Both the position numbers and the translations under genes were made by a program. The notes under the pieces are model-generated. The model ran no database searches and had not been told where the DNA came from. It saw nothing but the letters and a program-made list of their open reading frames with translations. Shown here one piece after another: positions 9,177 through 18,713 of a stretch of DNA of 64,000 bases (positions are counted from its first letter, which is position 1; the number at the start of each line of letters is the position of its first letter). The stretch covers positions 16,828 through 80,827 of the forward strand of contig JBFLKU010000028.1 of assembly GCA_040883315.1 (NCBI GenBank). Reading direction: 5' to 3'. The DNA comes from JAFGUF01 sp040883315. GTDB lineage: Bacteria; Bacillota; Clostridia; Christensenellales; UMGS416.

Positions 9177-10712
9177 TTAGCTGTGCTTAAAATGTCTCAT
9201 GCCCGTAAAGACCATTGCGATCCCTGCTTCGTCACATGCCTTTATAGAGTCTTTGTCGTTTATAGACCCACCCGGCTGAATGATTGCAGTGATTCCTGCT
9301 GCTGCTGCTGCCATTACGCAGTCGTCAAATGGGAAATACGCATCTGATGCCATAACAGCACCTTTTGTGTTTTCTCCGCCATGTTCTATTGCCTGCTCAG
9401 TTGCCCATATTCTGTTCACCTGACCGGGGCCAACACCGACAGACTGCAGGTTCTTTGCTATTGCGATCCCGTTAGATTTAGCATGCTTAACTATTTTCCA
9501 CGCAAACATCAAATCCTTCATTTGCTCATCAGTAGGCTTTTTGCCTGTTGGGAAATCAAGTTCCTGCCCTATTAAGTCCATATCCATGTCCTGTACCAAA
9601 AGCCCACCAGCTACTTTTTTCATGTCCCATGTTGTAGCAGGCAGTTTGCAATTGATAGTAGGCAGCTTCAAAAGACGAATATTTTTCTTTTTCTTTAGTA
9701 TGGTCAGTGCCTCTTCTTCATAATCAGGGGCTACAATGATTTCTATAAATATCTTGCTGATGTCCTCGGCAACTTTTTTGCATACCTTTGTATTGGTCAC
9801 TACTATTCCACCGAATATAGATACAGGGTCCGCATCATATGCTTTTTTCCATGCGTCATATCCATTCTCTGCAGAGCCTACTCCGCATGGGTTTGCATGC
9901 TTAACGCCGACGTATGTGATATCTGCAAATTCTCTTAGAATGTCAAGAGCACCATTCGTGTCACCTATATTATTGTAGGATAGCTCTTTGCCATGCAGCT
10001 GCTCTGCACCTGCCAGCGTGCCGTCTAGCTTACCCATCTCTCTATAAAATACTGCATCTTGATGAGGATTTTCACCATAGCGTAAATCCTGCTGTTTTTC
10101 AAATGTAATAGTTAATGTTTCGGGGAAGGATATGCCTTGCTGCTCTCTCATGTAGTTGGCTATAAGTGCATCATAGCTTGCTGTGTGTTCGAAAACCTTG
10201 TAAGAAAGATTAAATTTTGTAGATTTGGATATTTCGCCATTTTGCTTTAGTTCATCAATAATTTTGCTATAGTCTGCAGGGTCTACTACCACGGCTACGT
10301 CCTGATAGTTTTTAGCTGCGGAGCGAAGCATTGTTGGTCCGCCGATGTCGATGTTCTCTATTGCGTCCTCTAGCTCTACATTTTCCTTGGAAATGGTTTC
10401 TCTAAAGGGGTATAGATTAATAACTACAATATCTATTGTATCAACGTTCAATTCCTTTAGCTGCTTAATGTGCTCCGGGTTTGATCTCATTGCTAGAATG
10501 CCCGCATGTATTTTTGGATGCAATGTTTTCACCCTGCCATCCAGACATTCCGGGAAGCCTGTAATGGAATCTACAGCTACAGCATCTATTCCGGCATCCT
10601 GGAGCTTTTTGAATGTGCCTCCGGTAGAAATGATTTCCACTCCCAGAGACGATAGTTCAGTTGCCAGCTCTACTATTCCTGTTTTGTCCGATACACTGAT
10701 TAATGCTCTCAT
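9177..10712 (-). CDS. purH: bifunctional AICAR formyltransferase / IMP cyclohydrolase
   Basis: Catalyses the last two steps to IMP. The N-terminal MGS-like cyclohydrolase domain (residues 1 to about 195) carries STGGT at 30-33 and TLHPKIHAGIL at 63-73. The C-terminal transformylase domain carries RYGENPHQ (211-218) and KHANPCGVG (271-279), which supplies the catalytic Lys-His pair. Full length (511). The start overlaps the end of the upstream MBL-fold gene by 4 bases (ATGA-type), implying coupled translation. It feeds the same pathway as purD downstream. Confidence 0.97.
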   Translation of the reverse strand: MRALISVSDKTGIVELATELSSLGVEIISTGGTFKKLQDAGIDAVAVDSITGFPECLDGRVKTLHPKIHAGILAMRSNPEHIKQLKELNVDTIDIVVINLYPFRETISKENVELEDAIENIDIGGPTMLRSAAKNYQDVAVVVDPADYSKIIDELKQNGEISKSTKFNLSYKVFEHTASYDALIANYMREQQGISFPETLTITFEKQQDLRYGENPHQDAVFYREMGKLDGTLAGAEQLHGKELSYNNIGDTNGALDILREFADITYVGVKHANPCGVGSAENGYDAWKKAYDADPVSIFGGIVVTNTKVCKKVAEDISKIFIEIIVAPDYEEEALTILKKKKNIRLLKLPTINCKLPATTWDMKKVAGGLLVQDMDMDLIGQELDFPTGKKPTDEQMKDLMFAWKIVKHAKSNGIAIAKNLQSVGVGPGQVNRIWATEQAIEHGGENTKGAVMASDAYFPFDDCVMAAAAAGITAIIQPGGSINDKDSIKACDEAGIAMVFTGMRHFKHS

Positions 10713-11416
10713 AAATTTTTAACTCCTATATAAATTTTAAATTCTTTATTATCGTTATTTACCTTGTAGATAATAGTATTCTTAAAATCATATTTATCCA
10801 GCACATTGCTGGCTTTGTATTTGCCCCACATATGCATAGGGAAAAAGTGAAGAACTTTTAGTGCCTCTATAAATTTCACAGCACCTTCTTCATAGTTTTT
10901 TTTCATTCTTGGATCAACAGGGAAAAAGGCAATGTCGATTTGAGGTGTTGCCCTTAGTATTGCATTTATTACCTTATAATAATTTTTTGTAGCAAGTTTT
11001 ATTTCTTCATCTGTGCTGTCGTCTCTCCAGCTCCATAGATTCAAGTCACCTGCGTGAAATATCTTTACTCCCCTATATGTGATAAGAAAGCAAACTCCTT
11101 CGTCGGTAGATTCGAATGTTTCTATGGTCACGCCCTTTATAATTAGCTTTTGGTTTGGCAGCACATATACTACCTCTTCATTCACCTGTACGCCATTTGA
11201 CAAAACATAAACTAAATTTTTATTATGTTCTTTAAGTGAAAAGATAGCTTTATTGTAGTGGTCTTTATGCCCGTGGCTGACAAAAACAAAAGGAATCTTC
11301 GCCTTCTCTATATCTTCGGTTGGCAGGTCTCCCTTGTAGTAGTCAAACAAAAAAAAGATATCATCAACTTTTATGGAAAAACCACTATGTTCATGATATT
11401 TAACAGCAAACTCCAT
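10709..11416 (-). CDS. MBL-fold metal-dependent hydrolase
   Basis: A metallo-beta-lactamase-fold protein of 235 residues with the HxHxDH motif as SHGHKDH (47-53) and the further metal ligands in HAGDLN (121-126) and near the C-terminal FPMHMWG segment. It resembles the UlaG/YtnP-like group that includes putative L-ascorbate-6-phosphate lactonase relatives, but the substrate cannot be assigned. It sits between panE and purH and overlaps purH by 4 bases, so it is in the same transcript. No signal peptide is seen, so it should be cytoplasmic. Confidence 0.8.
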   Translation of the reverse strand: MEFAVKYHEHSGFSIKVDDIFFLFDYYKGDLPTEDIEKAKIPFVFVSHGHKDHYNKAIFSLKEHNKNLVYVLSNGVQVNEEVVYVLPNQKLIIKGVTIETFESTDEGVCFLITYRGVKIFHAGDLNLWSWRDDSTDEEIKLATKNYYKVINAILRATPQIDIAFFPVDPRMKKNYEEGAVKFIEALKVLHFFPMHMWGKYKASNVLDKYDFKNTIIYKVNNDNKEFKIYIGVKNL

Positions 11417-11462
11417 TATTCCCTCCGTACATTATTCAGATATTATATCATATTGTTCGTGT

Positions 11463-12365
11463 TTAGTACATACTTTCTATTGCTTTTAGCTGAAGATATA
11501 AAACTTCATTAATGGGTGTTGGCACGTTATGCTCTCTTCCCATTTTAATGAGTGTTTCAGCAAGCATTTCTACTTCGGTTTTTCTTTTTGCGCATACATC
11601 CTGCAGCATAGATGTTTTACCATCGGGTGAGAATTTGGATAAAAAATCGGTAGATGCCAGTACGTCTTTTTCCTGTAAACTAATGCCCCTTTTCTGTGCT
11701 ATAGACACAGTCTCTCGCATAGCTTTATGGGTTAGCGTTATTATTTCTTCGCTTTTCATAAAATCGCCATATGTGGCATTAAGCACAGCGGACACCTGAT
11801 TCATTCCTATGTTTATCATATATTTTTTCCACTGTTTTGTAATGATATCATCTGAAAGTTTATATTTCATATCTATTTTATCAAATAGCCTCGCTATGTC
11901 CTTGGTGCGCTGGCTATCTGCACCGCTTTTTTCTCCGAAGTATATTATTCCATCTGCAGTAAAATAATTTCTATTGCTCTCTCTGGTGGCATCTGTCCCT
12001 GTAATAAAGGCATATACCAGCTTATCAGCTCCCAGCTTTTTGCCTATTATCTCCTCACTGTCAATTCCGTTTAGAAGGCTCATTATGGTGCAGTCTTCTG
12101 CGATTAATCCATCTAGCTGTGCTATTGCATTGGGCAGCTGATTATACTTTGTAGCTATAATTACGAAATCAGCTTTTTTATCGTAGCTTTTGGGAGTAAC
12201 GTAGCTGAAATTGTATTCTATATCATTAATATAGTATTTATTTTTTGAATACCTTTCATGTCTCTCCTCATCAAGCAAAATATCTACGTCTACTTTGTTA
12301 TCTGTGAATTTGGATGCAACTAAAGAACCGATTGCTCCTAGTCCTAGTAATAATATGTTTTCCAC
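11463..12365 (-). CDS. panE: 2-dehydropantoate 2-reductase (ketopantoate reductase) family
   Basis: An NADPH-dependent reductase of the ApbA/PanE family, which converts ketopantoate to pantoate in coenzyme A synthesis. The Rossmann motif LLGLGAIGSLVA is at the N-terminus, the LLNGIDSEE segment carries the Asn of the active site, and the helical C-terminal domain has the KQWKKYMINIGMNQ stretch with the usual catalytic Lys. I place the start at a GTG at 12365, preceded by AAGGA; an upstream ATG would overlap exoA and has no site. No panB, panC or panD is nearby, so a related 2-oxoacid substrate is possible. Confidence 0.8.
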   Translation of the reverse strand: MENILLLGLGAIGSLVASKFTDNKVDVDILLDEERHERYSKNKYYINDIEYNFSYVTPKSYDKKADFVIIATKYNQLPNAIAQLDGLIAEDCTIMSLLNGIDSEEIIGKKLGADKLVYAFITGTDATRESNRNYFTADGIIYFGEKSGADSQRTKDIARLFDKIDMKYKLSDDIITKQWKKYMINIGMNQVSAVLNATYGDFMKSEEIITLTHKAMRETVSIAQKRGISLQEKDVLASTDFLSKFSPDGKTSMLQDVCAKRKTEVEMLAETLIKMGREHNVPTPINEVLYLQLKAIESMY

Positions 12366-12379
12366 TTTTATATCCTTTT

Positions 12380-13132
12380 CTAAAATATCTCTAGCGTCAC
12401 GGGGCAATGGTCGCTGCCATAAATATCATTTAGTATATCGACAGATTTCATTTTTTCCCTTAGCTCTTGGCTGACCAAAAAATAGTCGATACGCCACCCA
12501 GCGTTGTTGGCTCTGGCATTTCGCATATATGACCACCATGAATATATGCCCTCTCTATCTGGGTAAAAATGCCTGAAGCTATCTATAAACCCTGATGAAA
12601 GCAAGTTTGTCATTTGTTCTCTTTCTTCATCTGTAAAGCCCGCATTTTTTCTGTTGGTTGATGGGTTTTTCAGGTCTATTTCTTTGTGGGCAACATTAAG
12701 ATCTCCACAGAGTATCACACCTTTTGTTTTTGATAAATTGTTTAAATATGCTCTGAAGTCATTTTCCCATTCCATTCTGTAGTCCAGCCTTGCCAGCTCT
12801 CTTTGTGAATTTGGAGTGTAGCAATTGACTAAGAAAAACTCATCATATTCCAGTGTTATCACTCTGCCTTCGTTGTCATGTTTTTCTATGCCTATGTCAT
12901 AGGTTACGGCGATAGGCTGCGTTTTGGTGAAAACGGCAGTACCTGAGTAGCCCTTTTTTTCAGCTGCATTCCAATACTGGTGATAGCCGTCTGTCTCTAT
13001 GTCCACCTGCCCCACTTGGCATTTGGTTTCCTGAATACAAAATATATCTGCATCTGCCTCTTTAAAAAATTCCATGAATCCTTTTTGAAGGCATGCTCTT
13101 ATTCCATTAACATTCCATGATACTAAGTTCAT
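12380..13132 (-). CDS. exoA: exodeoxyribonuclease III (AP endonuclease)
   Basis: A Mg-dependent AP endonuclease and 3'-5' exonuclease of base-excision repair (Xth/ExoA family). Catalytic motifs: WNVNGIRA (6-13), QETKCQ with E35, YTPNSQ (105-110), GDLNVAH with D144 and N146, and GSDHCPV near the C-terminus with the catalytic Asp-His. Length (250) matches the family. A GAAAGGAAA site precedes the ATG. It is the first gene of the run exoA-panE-MBL-purH-purD-cca-HAD, beginning just after the nrdJ terminator. Confidence 0.96.
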   Translation of the reverse strand: MNLVSWNVNGIRACLQKGFMEFFKEADADIFCIQETKCQVGQVDIETDGYHQYWNAAEKKGYSGTAVFTKTQPIAVTYDIGIEKHDNEGRVITLEYDEFFLVNCYTPNSQRELARLDYRMEWENDFRAYLNNLSKTKGVILCGDLNVAHKEIDLKNPSTNRKNAGFTDEEREQMTNLLSSGFIDSFRHFYPDREGIYSWWSYMRNARANNAGWRIDYFLVSQELREKMKSVDILNDIYGSDHCPVTLEIF

Positions 13133-13183
13133 AACTTTATTTCCTTTCTTCTGTGTATATTCTATTATACTATAGAAATTGAG

Positions 13184-13209
13184 TATAAAAAAAGCCTTTT
13201 TCAGGCTTT
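13184..13209 (-). terminator. intrinsic terminator of nrdJ
   Basis: A 7-bp stem (13191-13197 with 13203-13209) is followed on the - strand by seven Ts. It lies 10 bases beyond the nrdJ stop. Confidence 0.85.
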
Positions 13210-13218
13210 AATTATTTA

Positions 13219-16149
13219 TTAGCTGCATCCTGTGGTTGTTCCGCAGTCTTGGCACACTTTGCATGTTCCGTTTTTTAGCAGTCTGTCGCTTCCGCAGTTG
13301 GAGCATGCTTCGCCGTATACGGCCTCTACGTTTTCTTCCTCTGGCTGCTCTGCCGCTATTTCCTCAGGAAGAACATCGCTTTCTTCGTATTTTGCAGACA
13401 CTACCTTGGAAAACCTTTCCGGCTTCACTTGGCATCTGGAAAAGTCTCCCCTTTCTATATCTATTACTTTGCTTATTAAATCGGATATTGAAGAAGCCGA
13501 TTTGATGTATGGATGCCTTGAGACAAACCCTGAAGGCTCGTATTTTTGTCCTCTAAGGGTTTTTGAAATGTGTTCAGGGCTGATCTGGTACTGCAGCATA
13601 TTGGAAATGGCCTTTGACAAAGATGCCAATATTCCTTTAACTACAGTTCCTTCTTTATCCGTAGACACAAATATCTCCGATAGCTGGCCGTCTTCGTAGA
13701 AACCAATAGTGATATAAAGCTCTATATCCCCTATTTTGGCTGCATGGGTGCGGCTGATGCGAACGCCATTGGGTCTTCTTCTGGTTGGCTCATATTGTGT
13801 AGTTTTGGCGTATTCCAAAAGCTCCTGATATGTATAATCATCGTATGATTTATCTCTGTCATCGGCTGTTCCTTGGTTTAGTGGCTGCGAGCATTTGCAT
13901 CCGTCTCTGTATACTGCAATAGCCTTGGAGCCGGTTTTATATGCTAAGGTATTTATTATTTTTATGTCATCAACAGTTGATGTTGCAGGCAGGTTAACTG
14001 TTTTTGAGACTGCGCCGCTTATCTGCGGAGTGATTGCAGAAACCATCAAAACATGTCCTTCTGGAGATATTTCATTTGCAGCATCAAATATTTTCATGTG
14101 CTCATCTTTTATATGTGGAGCACTGTGCAGATTGTGGTTTATAAGGCTGCCGTTGCCGTCCTTTTCCAAAAGAAAATCCATGATGTCTTCTATTTCGTTT
14201 TGCTTATATCCCAGCTTTTCCAATGCAGTTTTTAATGCGGGGTTTACCAGCTCCATAAATCCGCCGCCCACAAGCTCCTTGAAAACTACGTGGCTATAGT
14301 ATGGCTCCACGGATGTTGCACCGCAGTCCATTGCAAAGGATATGGTGCCAGTAGGTGCTATTACGCTGACCTGTGCGTTTCTGTAGCCATAGTTATCTCC
14401 CGCCTTCACAGCCAGCTCCCAGCCTTCTTTTAGCTTAGAGCTGAGATTATTTGCTATTAGAGCATGGTTCACCTTTATTGGGTTATATGTTAGGTTTTCA
14501 TAATCGTCCTGCAAATATCCGCCTACTCTGGCATGGTTTCTGATTACAGCTTTCATGTATTCTTTGTTTATCTCATAGCTTTCAAATGCTCCCAGCTTTT
14601 CTGCCATCAATGCAGAAGCAAAGTATGAATAGCTAGTCATTATGCCGGCAAGTGCACCTGCCAAGGCTCTGCTTTCCTCGCTGTCATATGCTAAACCGCT
14701 GGATAGAAGTATTGATGCTAGGTTTGCTATGCCTATGCCTGTAGTTCTGAAAAGATAGCTATTCATTGCTACTTCTTCTGTAGGGAACTGCCCCCAAAAG
14801 ATAGAAGCTTCTAGAATCATTTGAATGAAGCAGACCAAATGGATAAATGAATCTGTATCGAAATACCCTGTTGCATCATCATAAAATCTGTATACATTTA
14901 CAGATGCCAGATTGCATGCGGTGTCATCCAAGAATGCATATTCACTGCATGGGTTTGTGGAATTGATACGATTGTGCTTTGCACCGTATTTGCCATCCGA
15001 GCCTGCAGGGCAGGTGTGCCATGAATTGAATATATCATCGAACTGAAGCCCTGGGTCTGCACATTCCCATGCGGCTTTGTTTATTTTATGCCATAAATCT
15101 GCAACTGATACTTCTTTGTTTACGCTGTCGTCTTTTCTGCCCACTAGCTGGAATGTGGCATCCGGCTCTTCGTCTAGATTAAGCACTTTATCCATGAAGT
15201 CTTTTGTCAGTCTTACGGAATTATTGGAGTTTTGACCTCCAACTGTTTTGTAGGCCTCGCCTTCTAGTGATGTATCATAGCCCATTTTGCCAAGAGCGCG
15301 TACTTTTTCCTCTTCTCTAGCTTTCCAAAGTGCAAACTCTTCGATATCAGGATGGTCAACATCCACAATCACCATTTTTGCAGCACGGCGAGTAGTGCCG
15401 CCGGATTTTATAGCTCCTGCATTTTTGTCTAGTCCCTGTAGGAAGCTAAGCATGCCGGATGAGTATCCTCCGTTTGAGATTCTTTCATTTTTTGCCCTCA
15501 AAGATGAGAAATTGGTGCCTACTCCTGAGCCGCCTTTAAACAGATTGGTTTCACTGACATAGTGATCTGTTATGGATTGTTTTCCTATTAGTTTGTCTTT
15601 TATAGATAGAATGAAGCATGCAGATGCCTGTGTTCTGGTATACCTGTCCGTAGACTGAACCACTTTTTTTAGTTTTTCGTCATAAAAATAAAGACCGTCT
15701 TTTTCTCCTGCTATATTATAGTTTCGCATTATTCCGGTATTAAACCATTGAGGTGAATTTGGAGCCCACATCTGGCTTAAAAATGCATACACAAGCTCAT
15801 CATATAGTATTTGCCATTGAGCTTTGTCATCCAGCAGACCTTCCTGAAGCAGGGCATCAGCCCAGAATCCCACTAGTCTGTCTGCCACCTGTATCATGCT
15901 GTATTCGTGTCCGCGCTCGTTGTCTACACCGGATTTTCTAAAATACTTGCTTGCGATTATCTTGCAGGCATTATGAGAATAATTAACAGGAAACTCCAGC
16001 TGTTTCATATCCAAAATAAGCTCACCCGTTTTCCAGTTCCTCATTTGTACATCTATTGTTTTATATTCAAATAGGTCATATACTGTTTTGTTGCTGTCTT
16101 CCAGCTCCTTTGTGAAATGCCTTTTGATTATTGTATCTATTTGTGCCAT
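13219..16149 (-). CDS. nrdJ: adenosylcobalamin-dependent (class II) ribonucleotide reductase
   Basis: Reduces ribonucleotides to deoxyribonucleotides using a B12-derived radical, with or without oxygen. Visible signatures are the N-terminal APNSPQWFNTG segment, SACFIL with the first redox cysteine, NPCSEYAF with the radical-site cysteine, APTGTISFAMDC, and a C-terminal Cys-rich tail ending CQDCGTTTGCS that regenerates the active-site disulfide. Its 976 residues match the long diphosphate-type NrdJ. The leader before the ATG is short (about 40 bases), so no cobalamin riboswitch can be fitted there. A palindrome at the probable transcription start may be an operator. No class I or III genes are in this window. 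Confidence 0.95.
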   Translation of the reverse strand: MAQIDTIIKRHFTKELEDSNKTVYDLFEYKTIDVQMRNWKTGELILDMKQLEFPVNYSHNACKIIASKYFRKSGVDNERGHEYSMIQVADRLVGFWADALLQEGLLDDKAQWQILYDELVYAFLSQMWAPNSPQWFNTGIMRNYNIAGEKDGLYFYDEKLKKVVQSTDRYTRTQASACFILSIKDKLIGKQSITDHYVSETNLFKGGSGVGTNFSSLRAKNERISNGGYSSGMLSFLQGLDKNAGAIKSGGTTRRAAKMVIVDVDHPDIEEFALWKAREEEKVRALGKMGYDTSLEGEAYKTVGGQNSNNSVRLTKDFMDKVLNLDEEPDATFQLVGRKDDSVNKEVSVADLWHKINKAAWECADPGLQFDDIFNSWHTCPAGSDGKYGAKHNRINSTNPCSEYAFLDDTACNLASVNVYRFYDDATGYFDTDSFIHLVCFIQMILEASIFWGQFPTEEVAMNSYLFRTTGIGIANLASILLSSGLAYDSEESRALAGALAGIMTSYSYFASALMAEKLGAFESYEINKEYMKAVIRNHARVGGYLQDDYENLTYNPIKVNHALIANNLSSKLKEGWELAVKAGDNYGYRNAQVSVIAPTGTISFAMDCGATSVEPYYSHVVFKELVGGGFMELVNPALKTALEKLGYKQNEIEDIMDFLLEKDGNGSLINHNLHSAPHIKDEHMKIFDAANEISPEGHVLMVSAITPQISGAVSKTVNLPATSTVDDIKIINTLAYKTGSKAIAVYRDGCKCSQPLNQGTADDRDKSYDDYTYQELLEYAKTTQYEPTRRRPNGVRISRTHAAKIGDIELYITIGFYEDGQLSEIFVSTDKEGTVVKGILASLSKAISNMLQYQISPEHISKTLRGQKYEPSGFVSRHPYIKSASSISDLISKVIDIERGDFSRCQVKPERFSKVVSAKYEESDVLPEEIAAEQPEEENVEAVYGEACSNCGSDRLLKNGTCKVCQDCGTTTGCS

Positions 16150-16167
16150 ATCTTCCCCCTAACTCAT

Positions 16168-16187
16168 ACATACAATATAATGTATGT
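16168..16187. promoter_or_regulatory. palindromic operator candidate at the nrdJ promoter
   Basis: An inverted repeat of 7-bp arms (ACATACA / TGTATGT) with a 6-base AT spacer lies between a probable extended -10 (TGGTATAAT on the - strand, hexamer at 16196-16201) and the nrdJ ATG. It would cover about +2 to +21 of the transcript. It resembles, but does not clearly match, an NrdR box. Confidence 0.4.
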
Positions 16188-16319
16188 GGAAAAATATTAT
16201 ACCACAACATTTGCTATATCGAAAGATGTTTATCGATATTTTTGATGCAAAAATTATAAGTTTACAAATTTCTTATGTAAAACAAGACAAAAAGTATTTC
16301 GGAGAACAACGAGTGATAC

Positions 16320-18125
16320 TCAACTGGTTTTTGCACGGGATTCTTCTGCGGATACAATCTTACTAAGCAATATATTAGAGCCTTTTGTTTTCTTGGCTTC
16401 ACCTTTTATATAGGCACATGCTTTTGCCAAAGCTTCTTCGCTCTGAAATCTAGAAAGATGACCATATACACCGGCAATGGTCAAAGAAGTTAGTGGAAAT
16501 TTTTTTAAATTATTAACTCTATCCATAGCTTCAAAATAGCCTTTTTTCAAATCCTCCATTTTAAAGTAGTATTTTATCTGTTCGTCGAATTCGGATATTA
16601 TTTGTCTGCACAATAAATAATAGTCTTTTTCATCAGCTTCTACTATAAATACGAAATCATCGCCGCCTATGTGGCCTACGAAGCTGCATTTTGGATATTT
16701 AAAGCTGACTACTTTTTTCAATATAGATGCAACTAGGCTGATTATGCTGTCTCCCGCTTCAAACCCGTAAATGTCGTTGTATACTTTAAAGTTATCAATA
16801 TCTGCATAGAATATTCCGCGATTCACAGGGCTGTTTATCACGCCGTTTAGTGATTCGCTTATTAATGTATTGCCGGGCAGTGATGTGAGGGGATTTAGGT
16901 TTTTTGCTATATTTTTTTCATAGTCAATGGTATATGAAATGATAGAGCGCATAGTAACAATCCCAATATATTTGCCTTTATCCAATACCATAATGTCGTC
17001 GTATTCTCTTTTTCGGTTCAGTGCCATTTTTCCGGCGTTGTGTATAGGAGTGGATGCGTCAACTATCAAGTTGTCATCGTCTATTAAATCAGCGATTGGT
17101 TTTTTGCAGTATAGAGAGTATCCATACCTTGTGGACAGCTTTGCATCAAAAGAGCTTCTATTTATCAAGCCTATAGGCTTGCTTCCATCCAGCACAGCTA
17201 GTGTTTGACAGTCGTTATCTTCAAAATATGTTTTCACATCTTCACATATTATATCCTTATTTATCACAGGTGCAGAAACAACCAACGAAAGAATTGTTTG
17301 GCTGTGCTTGGCAAAGACATCTCTGTTTTTTATTTCCACCATTACATCTGCTACCAGATGCTTTAGGTTTATGCAGCATTCTTCCAGGGTAGATTTTTGT
17401 ATACAGAAATATGAGCCTTGTCCATAGTTCACGCCAATATCCAGCAGAGTCTTCAGCTCTTCTTTTGTGCCAATACCTTGTGCGATGATTCTAAAATTGT
17501 TTTTTCTGGCAATAGCTACAAAGGATTTGACCACAGTTTGTTTATGCTTATCGTTATGGATGTCTGCAATCATATTTTTGTCAATTTTCACATAGCTCGG
17601 CTTTGTTTCGTTTACTCCCTGCAGCGAAAGATGAGAATCTCCTACCTTGCTGACTGCAGTTTTGTAATGCTGATTTTTATAGTGCGTGTGCACTCTTTTG
17701 AATCTTTCATAGTCTTCTACTATGGTTTTATGTGTTATTTCAAAGACGATGTTTTCCTTTTTTATATTTAAAATCTCTATCTGCATCTCAGTAAAGCCTT
17801 TGTGAAAATCGGGATCTTCTGATATGATAGGGTCAACTCGAAGAAATAGAAGCTTATTATTCAGCTTATCAGCTGCCTTGCCAAAAGCAGAGGTTCTGAA
17901 GGCGACTTCCAAATCCCAAGTCTTTTTCAGCTTGTTTGCCATTCGCTTCAAATCTTTTGTTTTGTAGAAATTTGAATTTTTAGAGCCATGAACGAAAGCT
18001 TCAAATCCAAGTATGCCCCCGTCTTGTAGATCAACTATTGGCTGAAACTTTGTATCTATATTTCGCCTATCCAATATATCAAGGAATTCTTTTTCGAGAT
18101 TAGAGAAACTATTATTGTTATCCAT
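16320..18125 (-). CDS. EAL-CBS-GGDEF protein; EAL domain degenerate
   Basis: A 601-residue cytoplasmic protein with an N-terminal EAL-type domain (about 24-255), a CBS-domain pair (about 272-400) and a C-terminal GGDEF domain (about 410-590). The GGDEF active-site motif reads GGDDF (487-491) with metal Asp residues in ADIDNFK (441-447), so cyclic-di-GMP synthesis is plausible; no RxxD inhibitory site is visible. The EAL domain has EAF for EAL (42-44), R96 where the metal-binding Asn normally lies, KVGD for DDFG (160-163) and Q216 for the Glu of EGVET, so phosphodiesterase activity is unlikely. CBS pairs bind adenine nucleotides and may make output depend on energy state. It stands alone between terminators. 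Confidence 0.88.
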   Translation of the reverse strand: MDNNNSFSNLEKEFLDILDRRNIDTKFQPIVDLQDGGILGFEAFVHGSKNSNFYKTKDLKRMANKLKKTWDLEVAFRTSAFGKAADKLNNKLLFLRVDPIISEDPDFHKGFTEMQIEILNIKKENIVFEITHKTIVEDYERFKRVHTHYKNQHYKTAVSKVGDSHLSLQGVNETKPSYVKIDKNMIADIHNDKHKQTVVKSFVAIARKNNFRIIAQGIGTKEELKTLLDIGVNYGQGSYFCIQKSTLEECCINLKHLVADVMVEIKNRDVFAKHSQTILSLVVSAPVINKDIICEDVKTYFEDNDCQTLAVLDGSKPIGLINRSSFDAKLSTRYGYSLYCKKPIADLIDDDNLIVDASTPIHNAGKMALNRKREYDDIMVLDKGKYIGIVTMRSIISYTIDYEKNIAKNLNPLTSLPGNTLISESLNGVINSPVNRGIFYADIDNFKVYNDIYGFEAGDSIISLVASILKKVVSFKYPKCSFVGHIGGDDFVFIVEADEKDYYLLCRQIISEFDEQIKYYFKMEDLKKGYFEAMDRVNNLKKFPLTSLTIAGVYGHLSRFQSEEALAKACAYIKGEAKKTKGSNILLSKIVSAEESRAKTS

Positions 18126-18213
18126 TTGCTATACCCTGCTTTATGTTTTTATTTTTTAGTTCAATTATAGAATTTGAATGTTAAAAACAAATTAGGGCGA
18201 GGTAAAAAGATAG

Positions 18214-18248
18214 ATAATAAAAAAGAAGCCGATAAAAATCAGCTTCTT
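18214..18248 (-). terminator. intrinsic terminator
   Basis: A stem of 7 bp (18223-18229 with 18242-18248), extended by three more pairs past one mismatch, is followed on the - strand by TTTTATTATC. It ends the DUF4870-like gene. Confidence 0.75.
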
Positions 18249-18269
18249 ATTTCTTAATGTTCTGAAATG

Positions 18270-18608
18270 TTATTTAAGGAATGTATATTCACCAATAATC
18301 GGCAGTTTCTTTTGTTCGCTGTTTAGCGCATTAATCATTCCGATGATTGCAAGTGCAAGACAGGCTATTGGTCCAAGCCATATCAGTATATAACCAATTA
18401 TTTTAATGATGGGTATGAATAGCAGTATTCTTGCTGCGATGTAAATTGCTAAATATGCAAGAAACAATGTAAAACCTTGGTTAGCATGGAATTTACCTTC
18501 CTCAGAATTAGGTACTACCACTAATGGTAGAAAGAACAGTATTCCGAAGTATGCCAAGAAGCTCATCCATTTTACTGTATCAGGGTTATTTTGTTTATTT
18601 TCAGTCAT
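18270..18608 (-). CDS. DUF4870-like small membrane protein
   Basis: A 112-residue protein with three hydrophobic segments (about residues 15-32, 48-65 and 69-90) and the FHANQGFTLFL motif typical of the DUF4870/Tic20-like family. AGGAGG precedes the ATG. The family is common in Firmicutes and has no established function. The gene has its own terminator and no obvious operon partners. Confidence 0.75.
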   Translation of the reverse strand: MTENKQNNPDTVKWMSFLAYFGILFFLPLVVVPNSEEGKFHANQGFTLFLAYLAIYIAARILLFIPIIKIIGYILIWLGPIACLALAIIGMINALNSEQKKLPIIGEYTFLK

Positions 18609-18713
18609 CTTTTATCCTCCTCTTATTTATGTATAGTTACATAGTATATATTTTATATTATATATCTACAAATTCTATAATACAAACAATATCATCAAAA
18701 AAGCGAATTATAT

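Noticed and set aside
16150..16319. Cobalamin riboswitch before nrdJ
   Set aside because: The leader from the probable promoter to the ATG is only about 40 bases, too short for the roughly 200-base riboswitch.
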